A stretch of 31,419 nt of DNA from DAOTUL01 sp034437435 (lineage in GTDB: Bacteria > Chloroflexota > Anaerolineae > Aggregatilineales > Phototrophicaceae), in NCBI GenBank assembly GCA_964417785.1, contig CAYQJO010000019.1, positions 1-31,419 of the forward strand, read 5' to 3'. This document shows positions 22,349 to 30,600 of the stretch, piece by piece. Made by a program: the position numbers and the translations under genes. Under the pieces are notes generated by a model. That model searched no databases. It saw only the letters and a list, made by a program, of their open reading frames with translations, and was not told the DNA's origin. Position 1 is the first letter of the stretch. The number at the start of each line of letters is the position of its first letter.

Positions 22349-25300
22349 TTAATCTGCCGCTGCGGTTTGTTCGGTGGGTTTGGTTTCATCCGATTTACCG
22401 AACACCGATAGACGGCGGTGCAGCGGATACAGCAGGCTGAATGCCACCGGTACGACGATCAGCGTGAGCAGCGTGCTGCTGAACACACCGCCGATCACAA
22501 CCGTACCCAGTTCTGCGGCGATAATGGCTCCCTCGGAGAGGCCGATTGCCAGCGGCGTAAGGGCGATGATGGTCGCTAGCGAGGTCATCAGGATGGGGCG
22601 CAAGCGCCGACCACCGGCTTCGATCAGGGCTTCTTGCATGTCCATACCGCGCTCGCGGCGGTTGGACAGCACACGGTCGATGAGAACAACGGCGTTGGTG
22701 ATAACCAGACCGATGAGCATGAGCAGACCGATCAGCGCCGAGATACCCAGCACACGCTCGGAGAGGGTCAGTGCGATGGCTGCACCTACCGGAGCCACCA
22801 TGACACTCAGAATGATCGACAGCCAGTAGACAAGCGACTGCATGGTGAAGATCAGGATGATCACCACAATGATGATCGCCAGTCCCATCGCAATCGGCAG
22901 GCTGTTGAAGCCTTCGGTCTGAATTTCGCTGCTGAAACCCTGGCTGATTGTCACGTTCTCGTTGTTCTGGACTTCTGGCAGTGCCTTAATGGCGGCGATG
23001 GCGTCCTGGGTGACACCAATTGTATTTTCGGTTTCCAGTTCACCGGTGTACGACAGGGCCGACTCCAGGTTGATGCGGATGTAGGTCGGCGGACCATCAC
23101 TGCTGCCAGTTGCGCTCAGATTGCTGGTCACGTTGGTGATACCATCAATACCGTTCATCGTCTCGATGATGAGTGGATCGAGTTCGGCCAGGTCTTCCGG
23201 CGGACCGGAGGCAATAACTGTCAGCCCGCCGAATCCGCCTTCGGCCAGCGAAGCGCTCGATACCGTTACGTTGTCTTCGCCATTGAAGATTTGTTCGGCG
23301 GCTTCACGAATCTGTTGGGTGTATTCATTTAGTTCTTCACCTGTTACCCCGACCTCAAGGATGACGGTGAGGTTGGCTGCGTTCTCGGAGATACTGCCGC
23401 CGCCGCCTATCAGTGCCTCAAAACCGGCACCGCCACCGCCGACCGTGACCTGGAGACTGCTGAGGGTGTCCTCCGGGATGATATTATCGATCTCCTGCTC
23501 CATCTTGCGAACCAGTTCATTCGTTTGCGTGATACGATAGTTGGGTGGCAACTCAACGTTGACGCTGATCTGTGGTTCGCCAAAGTCGGGCAGGAAGGCA
23601 AAGGGACGCTGACCGAACAGGTAGAAGCCGAAGATCATTGATGCGAACGCCAGCGCCAGAACGGTATATTTGCTGAGGTTGCTGGAAAGCGCCAAGCGCA
23701 GCACCGGACGGTAGTAGTTAGCGATCCACATGTCGCCTTCGTCCGGTATCTGGTCGGGGTCGATGAACAGATAAGCCAGTACCGGCACGACGGTTACGGC
23801 GACGATGAACGATCCGGCCAGCGCGTAAGTCACGGCCAGACCGAAGGGCAGGAAGAAGGCACCGATGATACCCCCTGTCAACCCCAACGGCAGGAAGACC
23901 ACCATAGCGATGAGTGTCGCCACGAAAATCGCCGCTGAGACGTCGCGTGTGCCTTCCAGGACCGCCTGCCGTTTGTTTTCCGATGTAATTTCCGACATCT
24001 CCAGGTTGCGGAAGATGTTTTCCAGCACCACGATGGAGTCGTCTACGACACGTCCGATGGCGACAGTCAGACCGGAAAGCGTCATAATGTTCATGGTCAG
24101 TTCTTCAGGGAAGAGCCGGATCAGAAAGTTGAAGAAGCCCGAATCCTCCGCCAATGGTTCCAGCACTCCGTACATGGCTGGTGAGACCCAGTGCATACCG
24201 ACCAGTGCTGTCAGAATCGACAGTGGAATACTCACACCGATTACGATGGTGGCCCGCCATGCTGGATCGGGCAGTTTGCCCGGCCAGATCATAATCACGG
24301 CCCCGGCGACAATACCAGCGATGAGCAGAACACGAACCACTACATCGGCCTGAGCGAATGCCTCACCGAAGTCGTTGCCTGCGTTCTCATAACCGAGCAT
24401 GACCAATCCGAGCAGCAGGGCCAGGAAGACGAACAACATGATGGCACCCACACGGCGGCGACCTTTCAGGTTCCAGGTTCCGCTGCTGAGGAAGATCAGA
24501 ATGATGATAATCGCGAACACCGCACCCAGGCTGCCTTCACGGACTACACCGCTGATGGACTCCTCGATGAAGCTCGACTGCTCGAAGATGATGCCGACTT
24601 CGATGTCATCGTTGCTGGCATCGATTTCGTTCAACATCAGGTCTTCGACATCGGCAAAGGTGCTGACAGTGTTGGCATCCGCGTCTTTGAACACTGTAAC
24701 GAAAAGGCTGGGCTGTCCGTTGGTGCGTGTGACCTGGGACTCCGGCGTGAACTGTTCGCCGCCTTCTGCGGCTCGCTGCTGCAGGTCTTCGGGCAATAGC
24801 GCCAGCACGTCTTCCGAGAAGAGTTGCAGCGCTCTGGCACTGAGATTTTGCAGCACCGTTACATCGCGGTTGACGATGTATTCCATCGCCTCGACTGGCA
24901 TGTTGCCCAGCAGCGCCGGAGCGAAATTTGCGCCCTGCGCACTATCGAAGAGGCTGTTAATCAGTGCGGCGGCATCCTCGTAAGAATACCCTTCCGGGAA
25001 ACGGAAGAAGTCGTCGGCGCTGTCGAGTTCGATCTGGTAAGCCGACTCAAGGAAGCTCCACTGTGGGTTGAGTGCCGGTGCATCCGGGTCCGCCGGGGCG
25101 ATGTTGGTGGTATATAGTGCCTGGAGTTCGGCAAAGGCCGAATCCTGCTCGCCGCTGGCGATAGCGCGGACCGTATCGGCGACATCGTTGTCGAGATCGG
25201 CCAGTATATCTTCCGGGACCGTCTGGATGGTCTCCTGCGAAAACTGAACGATGATCTCCGGGTTGAGGTTGCTCCAGAAAGCCGGTTCCTCACGCAGCCA

Positions 25301-27607
25301 GACATCAATGGTGCTGGGGGACAGGCTGTTGAACAGCCGGACTTCGTAGCTGTCAAACTCGGCGGGGATGTTCTCGTCAATGGTGTTGAGGACCGACGAC
25401 GGTTGTCCGTCACCCAATGCCACGATGTCCTGGGCCGTCTCAATCGGTTGATCGGCAAACTGGGGTTGGCTCGCCAGCAGGTCCCAGGCATCACCCAGTG
25501 GACGCGGTGTGCGTTCTTGTACATCCTCTGGCAGCAAGGCCAGAACATCGTCGCTGATGAAGCGCAGGGCGTCTTCGCTCAGGGTGTCGAAGGCGTCAGG
25601 CTGATTTTCCAGGATGAATTCGACCGCATCTACCGGCAGACCACCGATCAGATCGCCAAGCTGGCCGGTGGCTTCTTCTGATGAGGCAAGCTGGTTCATG
25701 AAGCTGGTAAATCCACCCGGCAGGCGCAGCAGATCGTCGGCGGTGTCGATTTCGCTGCCCAGGAACTCGGATAGCAGTCCCCAGGCGTCGTTCAGGGCTG
25801 GTCCTTCTTCGATGGTTTCTTCAACCGGTGGTTCTTCAACGGAGGGGGCGTCATCTGGTGTGTCGGCCATATCCGCCGGTATGATGTCCAGAGCGCGAAC
25901 ATCGTCATTGAAGAGTGCGAAAACACCTGGTTCCAGCGATTCGATGAAGCCGTCTTCTTGCGCAGCCAGATAGGTGATGACTTCGGGTGTCAGTGACCCG
26001 ATCAACTCTGCGGGATCGACCGGAAGCATCATGTTGAGCATGGGGGCGATATTGGCTGGCGGAGCGCCGACCAGATTGAGAATTGCGGCGGCGTTCAGGC
26101 TGTCACCGCCAAAAAGACCGGCGGATTGTTCGGGCAGTTCGACGTTCAGCAGGTCGTCGGCGGTGTCGGTTTCTCCGCCCAGGGTCTCACCCAGTTGTGA
26201 CCACACATCGGGCAGCGCGGGTGGTTCATCGTCTGTCTGCGGCAGCAGTGAAGCGAATACTTTGCCGTCGATAGCGGCCTGTTCGATGGTGCCGGTGGCG
26301 GTCACATTGAAAGCGGCCAGGGGGATGTCGGTGAAGCTGAAGGTGATGATCGATGGTGATTGAATGAGCCAGGGGTCGGGCAGGTCCACCGGTGGGCGTT
26401 CGACTGTTTCACCCGTGATCGTCTCCGCCAGGGCAGCAGCGGCGATCTGGTCACGGGTGAAACCATCCATGCTTTCAATGAAGCCCTCGCTTGCCAGAAT
26501 GACATCCAGCACATCGGGAGCCATCGCCACCAATTGATCGGCCTCGAAGTAATTTACCATCGCTGGCTCAATTTCAAGCATCTTGTTGACGGTTTCCACC
26601 GTCAGATCGTCGGTCTGGCCCAGGACACCCGAGAGTGTGCCGTCCTCGTAGAAGGTTGTGAGCAGTTTACCCAGTGAGTCGGTGCCGGTTTCAATTTCCA
26701 GCAGATCGTCGGCGGTGTTGAAATGATCAAATGCCTGCCAGCTTTCCGGCAGTGATGGGGCTGTCTCCGGTATGGTGAAGGTCTGCTCGCTCAGTGTATC
26801 GACAGCACTCTGATTCAGAGCGTTTACACCGTCCACTCGATCGGATACAACATCCCAGACTTCGGGAGAAAGGCTCAGGAGCAGGCTCCGGGCTTCCTCT
26901 TCGACTTCACCACCAAAGATGTTTTCTTCACCGGGCAATGTCTGGCCGCCTTCTACGGTCACGTTGGCGACCGTTTCGATGGTCCGAAGCTGCGGGACAA
27001 CCTCGGTGTTGACCAGTTGTTCAAGGGCGCTGGTGGCACTGGCGGCTGCGTCGGTCTGGCCTGCCAGATACACCAGGGCGGCTTCGACCGAGTTGTCTGC
27101 CATCACTTCCCAGACTTGCGGTGATAGCTGGAACAGGAAGTTGGGACTGGTATCGGCCAGATAAACGATGGTTTCTGGTGTCAGTTCGCCCAGGAGGTTG
27201 CGGGCGTCTTGCGATGCAATGTCTATCTGGCGCTGTGGCAGCCACACGCGGTCGATGGCGGCCTGGATGTCATTCCGTAGATTTTCCTGGTTCAAGCCGA
27301 AGTCATTATAGGCGGTGATAAATGCGCCGAACGATCCGGTTGTGTTGGACTCGATGTTGATGATGTCATCAATTGTGTCGAGTTCTTTCTCGACGCGGGC
27401 AGTCAGCACGGTTAATACTTCGTCACTGGTCATGCCGGATGCCTGCACCAGGACAAAGGTCTGCGGGAGTTCAATCGGTGGGAGGAGTTCTTGATTGAGT
27501 TCGTTGGCCGCGACTACACCCAGGGTCAGCAATATGCCAACCAGGACAATAGTCAGCGCCCGGAAACGTAGAGACAGGGTGGTGAACAAGTTGATGATGA
27601 ATCTCAT
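22349..27607 (-). CDS. Giant RND-family (HAE1-type) transporter with repeat-expanded ectodomain
   Basis: The 1752-residue inner-membrane transporter, driven by proton motive force, is of the AcrB-like efflux group. AcrB is about 1050 residues. TM1 is at about 14-34. The TM4 proton-relay aspartates are present in GRVVDDSIVVLENIF (Asp1189-Asp1190), and TM10 has LIGLVITNAVVLIDR (1631-1645). Canonical porter motifs flank the insertions: GMTSDEVLTVLTARVEKEL (58-76), then NGQPSLFVTVFKDADANTV (963-981) and FEQSSFIEESI (1008-1018). The first ectodomain (about 35-1026) is roughly three times normal. It holds seven copies of a 40-residue motif and five of W..L...TADDLL. A further 70 residues with two hydrophobic helices lie between TM2 and TM3, and about 30 extra between TM3 and TM4. 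ATG 27607 has AAAGG within the end of the marR gene, 3 bases after its stop. No membrane-fusion or outer-membrane partner is seen. Confidence 0.93.
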   Translation of the reverse strand: MRFIINLFTTLSLRFRALTIVLVGILLTLGVVAANELNQELLPPIELPQTFVLVQASGMTSDEVLTVLTARVEKELDTIDDIINIESNTTGSFGAFITAYNDFGLNQENLRNDIQAAIDRVWLPQRQIDIASQDARNLLGELTPETIVYLADTSPNFLFQLSPQVWEVMADNSVEAALVYLAGQTDAAASATSALEQLVNTEVVPQLRTIETVANVTVEGGQTLPGEENIFGGEVEEEARSLLLSLSPEVWDVVSDRVDGVNALNQSAVDTLSEQTFTIPETAPSLPESWQAFDHFNTADDLLEIETGTDSLGKLLTTFYEDGTLSGVLGQTDDLTVETVNKMLEIEPAMVNYFEADQLVAMAPDVLDVILASEGFIESMDGFTRDQIAAAALAETITGETVERPPVDLPDPWLIQSPSIITFSFTDIPLAAFNVTATGTIEQAAIDGKVFASLLPQTDDEPPALPDVWSQLGETLGGETDTADDLLNVELPEQSAGLFGGDSLNAAAILNLVGAPPANIAPMLNMMLPVDPAELIGSLTPEVITYLAAQEDGFIESLEPGVFALFNDDVRALDIIPADMADTPDDAPSVEEPPVEETIEEGPALNDAWGLLSEFLGSEIDTADDLLRLPGGFTSFMNQLASSEEATGQLGDLIGGLPVDAVEFILENQPDAFDTLSEDALRFISDDVLALLPEDVQERTPRPLGDAWDLLASQPQFADQPIETAQDIVALGDGQPSSVLNTIDENIPAEFDSYEVRLFNSLSPSTIDVWLREEPAFWSNLNPEIIVQFSQETIQTVPEDILADLDNDVADTVRAIASGEQDSAFAELQALYTTNIAPADPDAPALNPQWSFLESAYQIELDSADDFFRFPEGYSYEDAAALINSLFDSAQGANFAPALLGNMPVEAMEYIVNRDVTVLQNLSARALQLFSEDVLALLPEDLQQRAAEGGEQFTPESQVTRTNGQPSLFVTVFKDADANTVSTFADVEDLMLNEIDASNDDIEVGIIFEQSSFIEESISGVVREGSLGAVFAIIIILIFLSSGTWNLKGRRRVGAIMLFVFLALLLGLVMLGYENAGNDFGEAFAQADVVVRVLLIAGIVAGAVIMIWPGKLPDPAWRATIVIGVSIPLSILTALVGMHWVSPAMYGVLEPLAEDSGFFNFLIRLFPEELTMNIMTLSGLTVAIGRVVDDSIVVLENIFRNLEMSEITSENKRQAVLEGTRDVSAAIFVATLIAMVVFLPLGLTGGIIGAFFLPFGLAVTYALAGSFIVAVTVVPVLAYLFIDPDQIPDEGDMWIANYYRPVLRLALSSNLSKYTVLALAFASMIFGFYLFGQRPFAFLPDFGEPQISVNVELPPNYRITQTNELVRKMEQEIDNIIPEDTLSSLQVTVGGGGAGFEALIGGGGSISENAANLTVILEVGVTGEELNEYTQQIREAAEQIFNGEDNVTVSSASLAEGGFGGLTVIASGPPEDLAELDPLIIETMNGIDGITNVTSNLSATGSSDGPPTYIRINLESALSYTGELETENTIGVTQDAIAAIKALPEVQNNENVTISQGFSSEIQTEGFNSLPIAMGLAIIIVVIILIFTMQSLVYWLSIILSVMVAPVGAAIALTLSERVLGISALIGLLMLIGLVITNAVVLIDRVLSNRRERGMDMQEALIEAGGRRLRPILMTSLATIIALTPLAIGLSEGAIIAAELGTVVIGGVFSSTLLTLIVVPVAFSLLYPLHRRLSVFGKSDETKPTEQTAAAD
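24770..27187 (-). repeat. Coding region for internal protein repeats of the RND ectodomain
   Basis: This covers residues 141-946. Motif A (for example LPVDAVEFILENQPDAF then LSEDALRFISDDVLALLPED) begins near residues 142, 246, 335, 539, 657, 762 and 902. Motif B (W..L....DTADDLL) begins near 286, 465, 605, 704 and 846. Copies at 605-698 and 846-945 are most alike. The DNA also shows recurring GTCGTCGGCGGTGTCG-like words, consistent with duplication. Confidence 0.85.
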
Positions 27608-27610
27608 CGG

Positions 27611-28054
27611 CTACCTTTCATGGGAATCGTGCGATTTAGAAAGTGCTTCTTCTAACGATTCGACGATCAGTCGTTGACGTTCAATGGGTAGAACTCGGAG
27701 CAATTCGATGATGCGGTCGGTTTGCCTTTCCTCTACTGTTTTGACAAGTTGTTGGCCCTGATTGCCCAGATGCAAGCGCATGATGCGCCCGTCGGACTCA
27801 TCGGGAACACGCCGGACGAGATCGAGTGATTCAAGATGGCGAACACCGACAGAGACCGATGCCTGGGTGATATTCAGGCGCTCAGCTACGTCTTTTTGCG
27901 TGATGCCAGGGTATTCCATGATCATACGGAGCGAACGAAGCTGGTTGAGATTCAGCGAGGCCACCGCGTTGTCGAGCTGCTCGGGGTGGGTGAAGCGCGT
28001 CAAAGACCAGATGACGCGCATGAAGCGCATGGCTAACTCTTCGGATGGTGACAT
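27611..28054 (-). CDS. MarR family transcriptional regulator
   Basis: The 147-residue winged helix-turn-helix protein is of typical MarR length. The DNA-binding region is LNLNQLRSLRMIMEYPG, then ITQKDVAERLNITQASVSVGVRHLE (about residues 51-75), followed by the wing VRRVPDESDGRIMRLHLG. Flanking helices should dimerise. ATG 28054 is preceded by AAAGG at 3-base spacing, closer than usual. The RND gene follows after 3 bases and its ribosome binding site lies within the last marR codons, so both are one operon. A perfect palindrome 10 bases upstream suggests self-repression, relieved by a ligand that the transporter exports. Ligand unknown. Confidence 0.93.
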   Translation of the reverse strand: MSPSEELAMRFMRVIWSLTRFTHPEQLDNAVASLNLNQLRSLRMIMEYPGITQKDVAERLNITQASVSVGVRHLESLDLVRRVPDESDGRIMRLHLGNQGQQLVKTVEERQTDRIIELLRVLPIERQRLIVESLEEALSKSHDSHER

Positions 28055-28063
28055 GGACCTTTA

Positions 28064-28078
28064 GTTAGTTTAACTAAC
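28064..28078. promoter_or_regulatory. Perfect 15-bp palindrome, likely MarR operator
   Basis: GTTAGTT (28064-28070), one central base and AACTAAC (28072-28078) form a perfect palindrome between the promoter and the marR start. Size, AT-richness and placement match known MarR-family operators. Confidence 0.75.
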
Positions 28079-28088
28079 AACCTTTTCC

Positions 28089-28116
28089 ATCATAAGGTCA
28101 AAAGGTCGCATGTCAA
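28089..28116 (-). promoter_or_regulatory. Sigma70-type promoter of the marR-RND operon
   Basis: The minus strand carries TTGACA (plus 28111-28116, consensus), a 16-base spacer and TATGAT (plus 28089-28094, five of six). The predicted start falls at or just before the palindrome at 28064-28078, so a bound repressor would sit over the initiation region. Confidence 0.75.
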
Positions 28117-28130
28117 GTTAAGCTCATGTG

Positions 28131-28152
28131 AAAAAAATCCCAATTTTGGGGA
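28131..28152 (-). terminator. Probable terminator of the L,D-transpeptidase gene
   Basis: On the minus strand a short C-rich/G-rich stem (TCCC..GGGA around CAAAATT) is followed by seven T residues (plus 28131-28137), 17 bases after the stop. The stem is weak, but the T tract is strong. Confidence 0.5.
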
Positions 28153-28168
28153 AAGGCGACCTGAAATG

Positions 28169-29173
28169 CTATTTGTATTCGCCGCTGCTGTAGACATACA
28201 CCGCCGGGCCTTCGTCCTCGGCGACGGTGAAGTCGAACTCGTCGTCGGCCCAGAAGTAGAGCCAGTGGGCATCGGTGACAGTCATGTTGACACAGCCATG
28301 ACTGCGGCGGAAACCAAAGCCGTCATGCCAGTATGCGCCGTGCAGGGCGATGTCGTCGTCGAAATACAGGGTCCAGGGGACCTCTTCCAGATAGTAGAAG
28401 TCGCTCTGGCCCTCAGCGCCGCTCATGATTGTGCGCGGATAGCGCAGGTAGACATGGAACATGCCCTCGTTGGTCGGCCAATCGGCCATTCCCGACGAGA
28501 CGAGTGAAGCAAACACCGGGCGGTTGCCTTCATAAGCGATGACTACCTGCTCATACAGATCAACGCTGATCCAGCGCTCGGTGTTGATCTCATCGAAGCG
28601 CTCGACGGGTTTAATCATGGCGACATTGGTCTGTTTGACCCACTGATCCACACCGATCTGGTACCAGTTCCAGCCATCGATTTCGGTCGTTGCGTAGATG
28701 TTGACTTTACTGTAGCGGTAGAGAAAGGGATTGTCATCGGATGGATCGCCGCCAGGAGTTTTGCTGGCGCGGAGATGAACCAGTGTCCATGCCATCGGAT
28801 AAGGCAGCGGTTCCTCCGGCAGCAGCACACCGGCGAAGCGCGACAGCGCCACATCTTCGGTCAGGGCGTCGGCGGGCATCCATCGACCTTCGCTGGTCTC
28901 AGCCCATCCATCTTGAAAGCGTGACACAGTGACGAAGGTGAATCCGTCGCCCAGCGTGCTGACGGGTGAGCCGCCGGGGGCATCATGGCGGTTGGTTGCG
29001 CCGTTTACGCGGCGATACACCCGGTCGTATAGAACGTCGTCATCCGGGAAAAGCTGGACAACATCGGGTGCGGGGTAAGCGGCGATTTCGTCCGGTGTCA
29101 GACCGACGGTATCCTGTGCCATGACGGATGGCAAAGTCACCAAAGCGATGAAGAAGAAAAGCAGCAGCCTCAT
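28169..29173 (-). CDS. Secreted L,D-transpeptidase (YkuD domain)
   Basis: It is expected to form 3-3 or protein cross-links in peptidoglycan outside the membrane. A signal peptide (1-19, cut near VMA-QD) is present. Residues about 48-107 form an SH3-like region (HDAPGGSPVSTLGDGFTF, then WAETSEGRWMPADAL), and a second one is likely around 130-185. The C-terminal catalytic domain starts at RWISVDLYEQVVIAYEG (200-216). It carries the active-site pattern HGAYWHDG (His278) and RRSHGCVNM, with Ser291, His292, Gly293 and nucleophile Cys294. GGAG is 10 bases before ATG 29173. It is divergent from the SH3b protein gene. Confidence 0.93.
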   Translation of the reverse strand: MRLLLFFFIALVTLPSVMAQDTVGLTPDEIAAYPAPDVVQLFPDDDVLYDRVYRRVNGATNRHDAPGGSPVSTLGDGFTFVTVSRFQDGWAETSEGRWMPADALTEDVALSRFAGVLLPEEPLPYPMAWTLVHLRASKTPGGDPSDDNPFLYRYSKVNIYATTEIDGWNWYQIGVDQWVKQTNVAMIKPVERFDEINTERWISVDLYEQVVIAYEGNRPVFASLVSSGMADWPTNEGMFHVYLRYPRTIMSGAEGQSDFYYLEEVPWTLYFDDDIALHGAYWHDGFGFRRSHGCVNMTVTDAHWLYFWADDEFDFTVAEDEGPAVYVYSSGEYK

Positions 29174-29269
29174 AATGGTTGTACTCCATAAATTCGATCT
29201 GCTTATACGCTATCATCTGCCGCAGAATCGGGTCAATGCGTTTTGCCCTACGGCAACCCGTCGATTAAA

Positions 29270-29297
29270 TTGCTCTATCCCGATTTTCGACTATACT
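29270..29297 (+). promoter_or_regulatory. Putative promoter of the SH3b protein gene
   Basis: TTGCTC (29270-29275), a 16-base spacer and TATACT (29292-29297). The -10 is good and the -35 weak. An AGGAGAGG ribosome binding site follows before ATG 29330. Confidence 0.5.
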
Positions 29298-29329
29298 CTA
29301 ACTTAGATTGACACTTAGGAGAGGATCAT

Positions 29330-30499
29330 ATGAGACTCAAGTCGTTTGCGCTCATACTGGTGGTTATGATGCTGGTGATAGGCAGTGGCGTGTCCGCTGC
29401 TGAATTTGAACAGCAGTCCGAGTTTGTGCCGCCTATTGCCGTAGTGAATACCAGTTTTCTGAACGTCCGGACTGGACCGGCAGCCTATTACAGCATCCTG
29501 ACCACGGTCGTCGGTGGTACGGAACTGCCTGTTCTCGGCATAGCGCCTGATGGAGTGTGGTATCTGGTATCGACGTTGGCCGGTAATGGCTGGCTCAACA
29601 GCGAGTTCACACTGCCACGCGGGGATTTCAGCCAGGTGCCAACGGCTGATCCACCCGAAGTGGAAGACACCGATATGATAATGGACAATGGACTGGTCAT
29701 CGGAGGGGCCGGGGCCTGTGTCCTTTCCAAAGGTGTTGTAGTGAAGCGGACCTTCCCCATTGTCGGCCCGGACGGCACCGGTGATTTCATCAATGACGAC
29801 AAAGTTTTCTTTGAACCCGGCACCGAAGTCGTGCTTCTGGACGGCGCACTGGACCTGTTCAAAGTACAGTTCCCGGATGGTCGTTCCGGCTGGGTGTATT
29901 ATCTCGACATCGGTGTGGGTGAAGAGCGGGTACGCGCCACCAACTGCTCGACCGACAGCGTAACGATTCTTGGTTCGACGGATGCGATGGCGGATGCGAT
30001 TCCATCGGTCGCCGGCCAGCCCTCGCAGGCCGCTGCACGGGTGGTTGTCAACACGGGTAATCTCAACATCCGCAGCGGCCCCGGCGCGCAGTTCACCGTT
30101 GTGGCGACGGTCGCCGGTGGCACGGAACTGGCGGTGGTCGGCTTCGCCCCTGACGGTGTGTGGTATCTGGTTGAGGGTACATTTGGACGCGGGTGGCTCA
30201 ACAGCGAATTTACGCTCTTCCGCGGTGATGGTCGCAATGTGCCGGTGGTGCGCGGTGCGGTCGGTGATCTGGCCCAACCACAAGTCACAATCACTGATGC
30301 GGTGACTCTCTATGCTGCACCAGACCTGACGTTAGGTACCGTCGGTGCGATTTCCGGCCCGATTGATGTGCCAGTGGTGGCCCGGACAGCCGACGGTGTT
30401 TGGGTCCAGATTGACACGCCGCTTGGCTACGGCTGGATTCCGGCCAGCGGTCTCGTCATCACGGGCGACCAGTCACTGGTGCCGGTGGTGGCGGATTAA
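29330..30499 (+). CDS. Secreted protein with repeated bacterial SH3 domains
   Basis: The protein is 389 residues with a signal peptide (1-23, cut near VSA-AE). SH3b module 1 is at about 38-97 (VVNTSFLNVRTGP ... DGVWYLV ... GWLNSEFTL). Module 3 at about 239-298 is almost a copy (VVNTGNLNIRSGP ... DGVWYLV ... GWLNSEFTL). Module 4 at about 319-378 is more divergent (VTLYAAPDL ... DGVWVQI ... GYGWIPASGL). Between them, about 127-205 is a different beta-rich segment flanked by Cys130 and Cys206, which could form a disulfide. Such SH3b modules commonly bind cell-wall peptides. Head-to-head location with an L,D-transpeptidase fits a cell-wall role. No catalytic domain is seen. Confidence 0.9.
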   Translation: MRLKSFALILVVMMLVIGSGVSAAEFEQQSEFVPPIAVVNTSFLNVRTGPAAYYSILTTVVGGTELPVLGIAPDGVWYLVSTLAGNGWLNSEFTLPRGDFSQVPTADPPEVEDTDMIMDNGLVIGGAGACVLSKGVVVKRTFPIVGPDGTGDFINDDKVFFEPGTEVVLLDGALDLFKVQFPDGRSGWVYYLDIGVGEERVRATNCSTDSVTILGSTDAMADAIPSVAGQPSQAAARVVVNTGNLNIRSGPGAQFTVVATVAGGTELAVVGFAPDGVWYLVEGTFGRGWLNSEFTLFRGDGRNVPVVRGAVGDLAQPQVTITDAVTLYAAPDLTLGTVGAISGPIDVPVVARTADGVWVQIDTPLGYGWIPASGLVITGDQSLVPVVAD

Positions 30500-30510
30500 C
30501 CCAATTTTTT

Positions 30511-30548
30511 CCTCGTTTCGGACGCCAAAAATGGCGTCCGAAACGAGG
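30511..30548. repeat. Perfect 17-bp stem palindrome
   Basis: CCTCGTTTCGGACGCCA (30511-30527) is exactly complementary to 30532-30548 around an AAAA loop. A T run precedes it on the plus strand rather than following it, so it is not a classical terminator for either gene. It may be a small mobile palindrome or an RNA hairpin that ends the SH3b transcript. Confidence 0.8.
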
Positions 30549-30555
30549 TTGTTCT

Positions 30556-30600
30556 GTAGGGACGGACGGCATTCTTGCCGTCCGAGATTTCGATCCCTAC
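30556..30600. repeat. Second palindromic element overlapping the yhhQ stop
   Basis: Outer arms GTAGGGA (30556-30562) and TCCCTAC (30594-30600) enclose an inner stem CGGACGGCA/TGCCGTCCG (30563-30571, 30576-30584). A 9-base bulge lies on one side. It resembles dispersed intergenic palindromes with GTAGGG ends. Its outer arm supplies the TAG stop of the yhhQ gene. Confidence 0.7.

Noticed and set aside
28131..28152. Small RNA gene in the gap between marR and the L,D-transpeptidase
   Set aside because: The gap is about 115 bases and is filled by the marR promoter/operator and a probable terminator. No extra promoter was seen.
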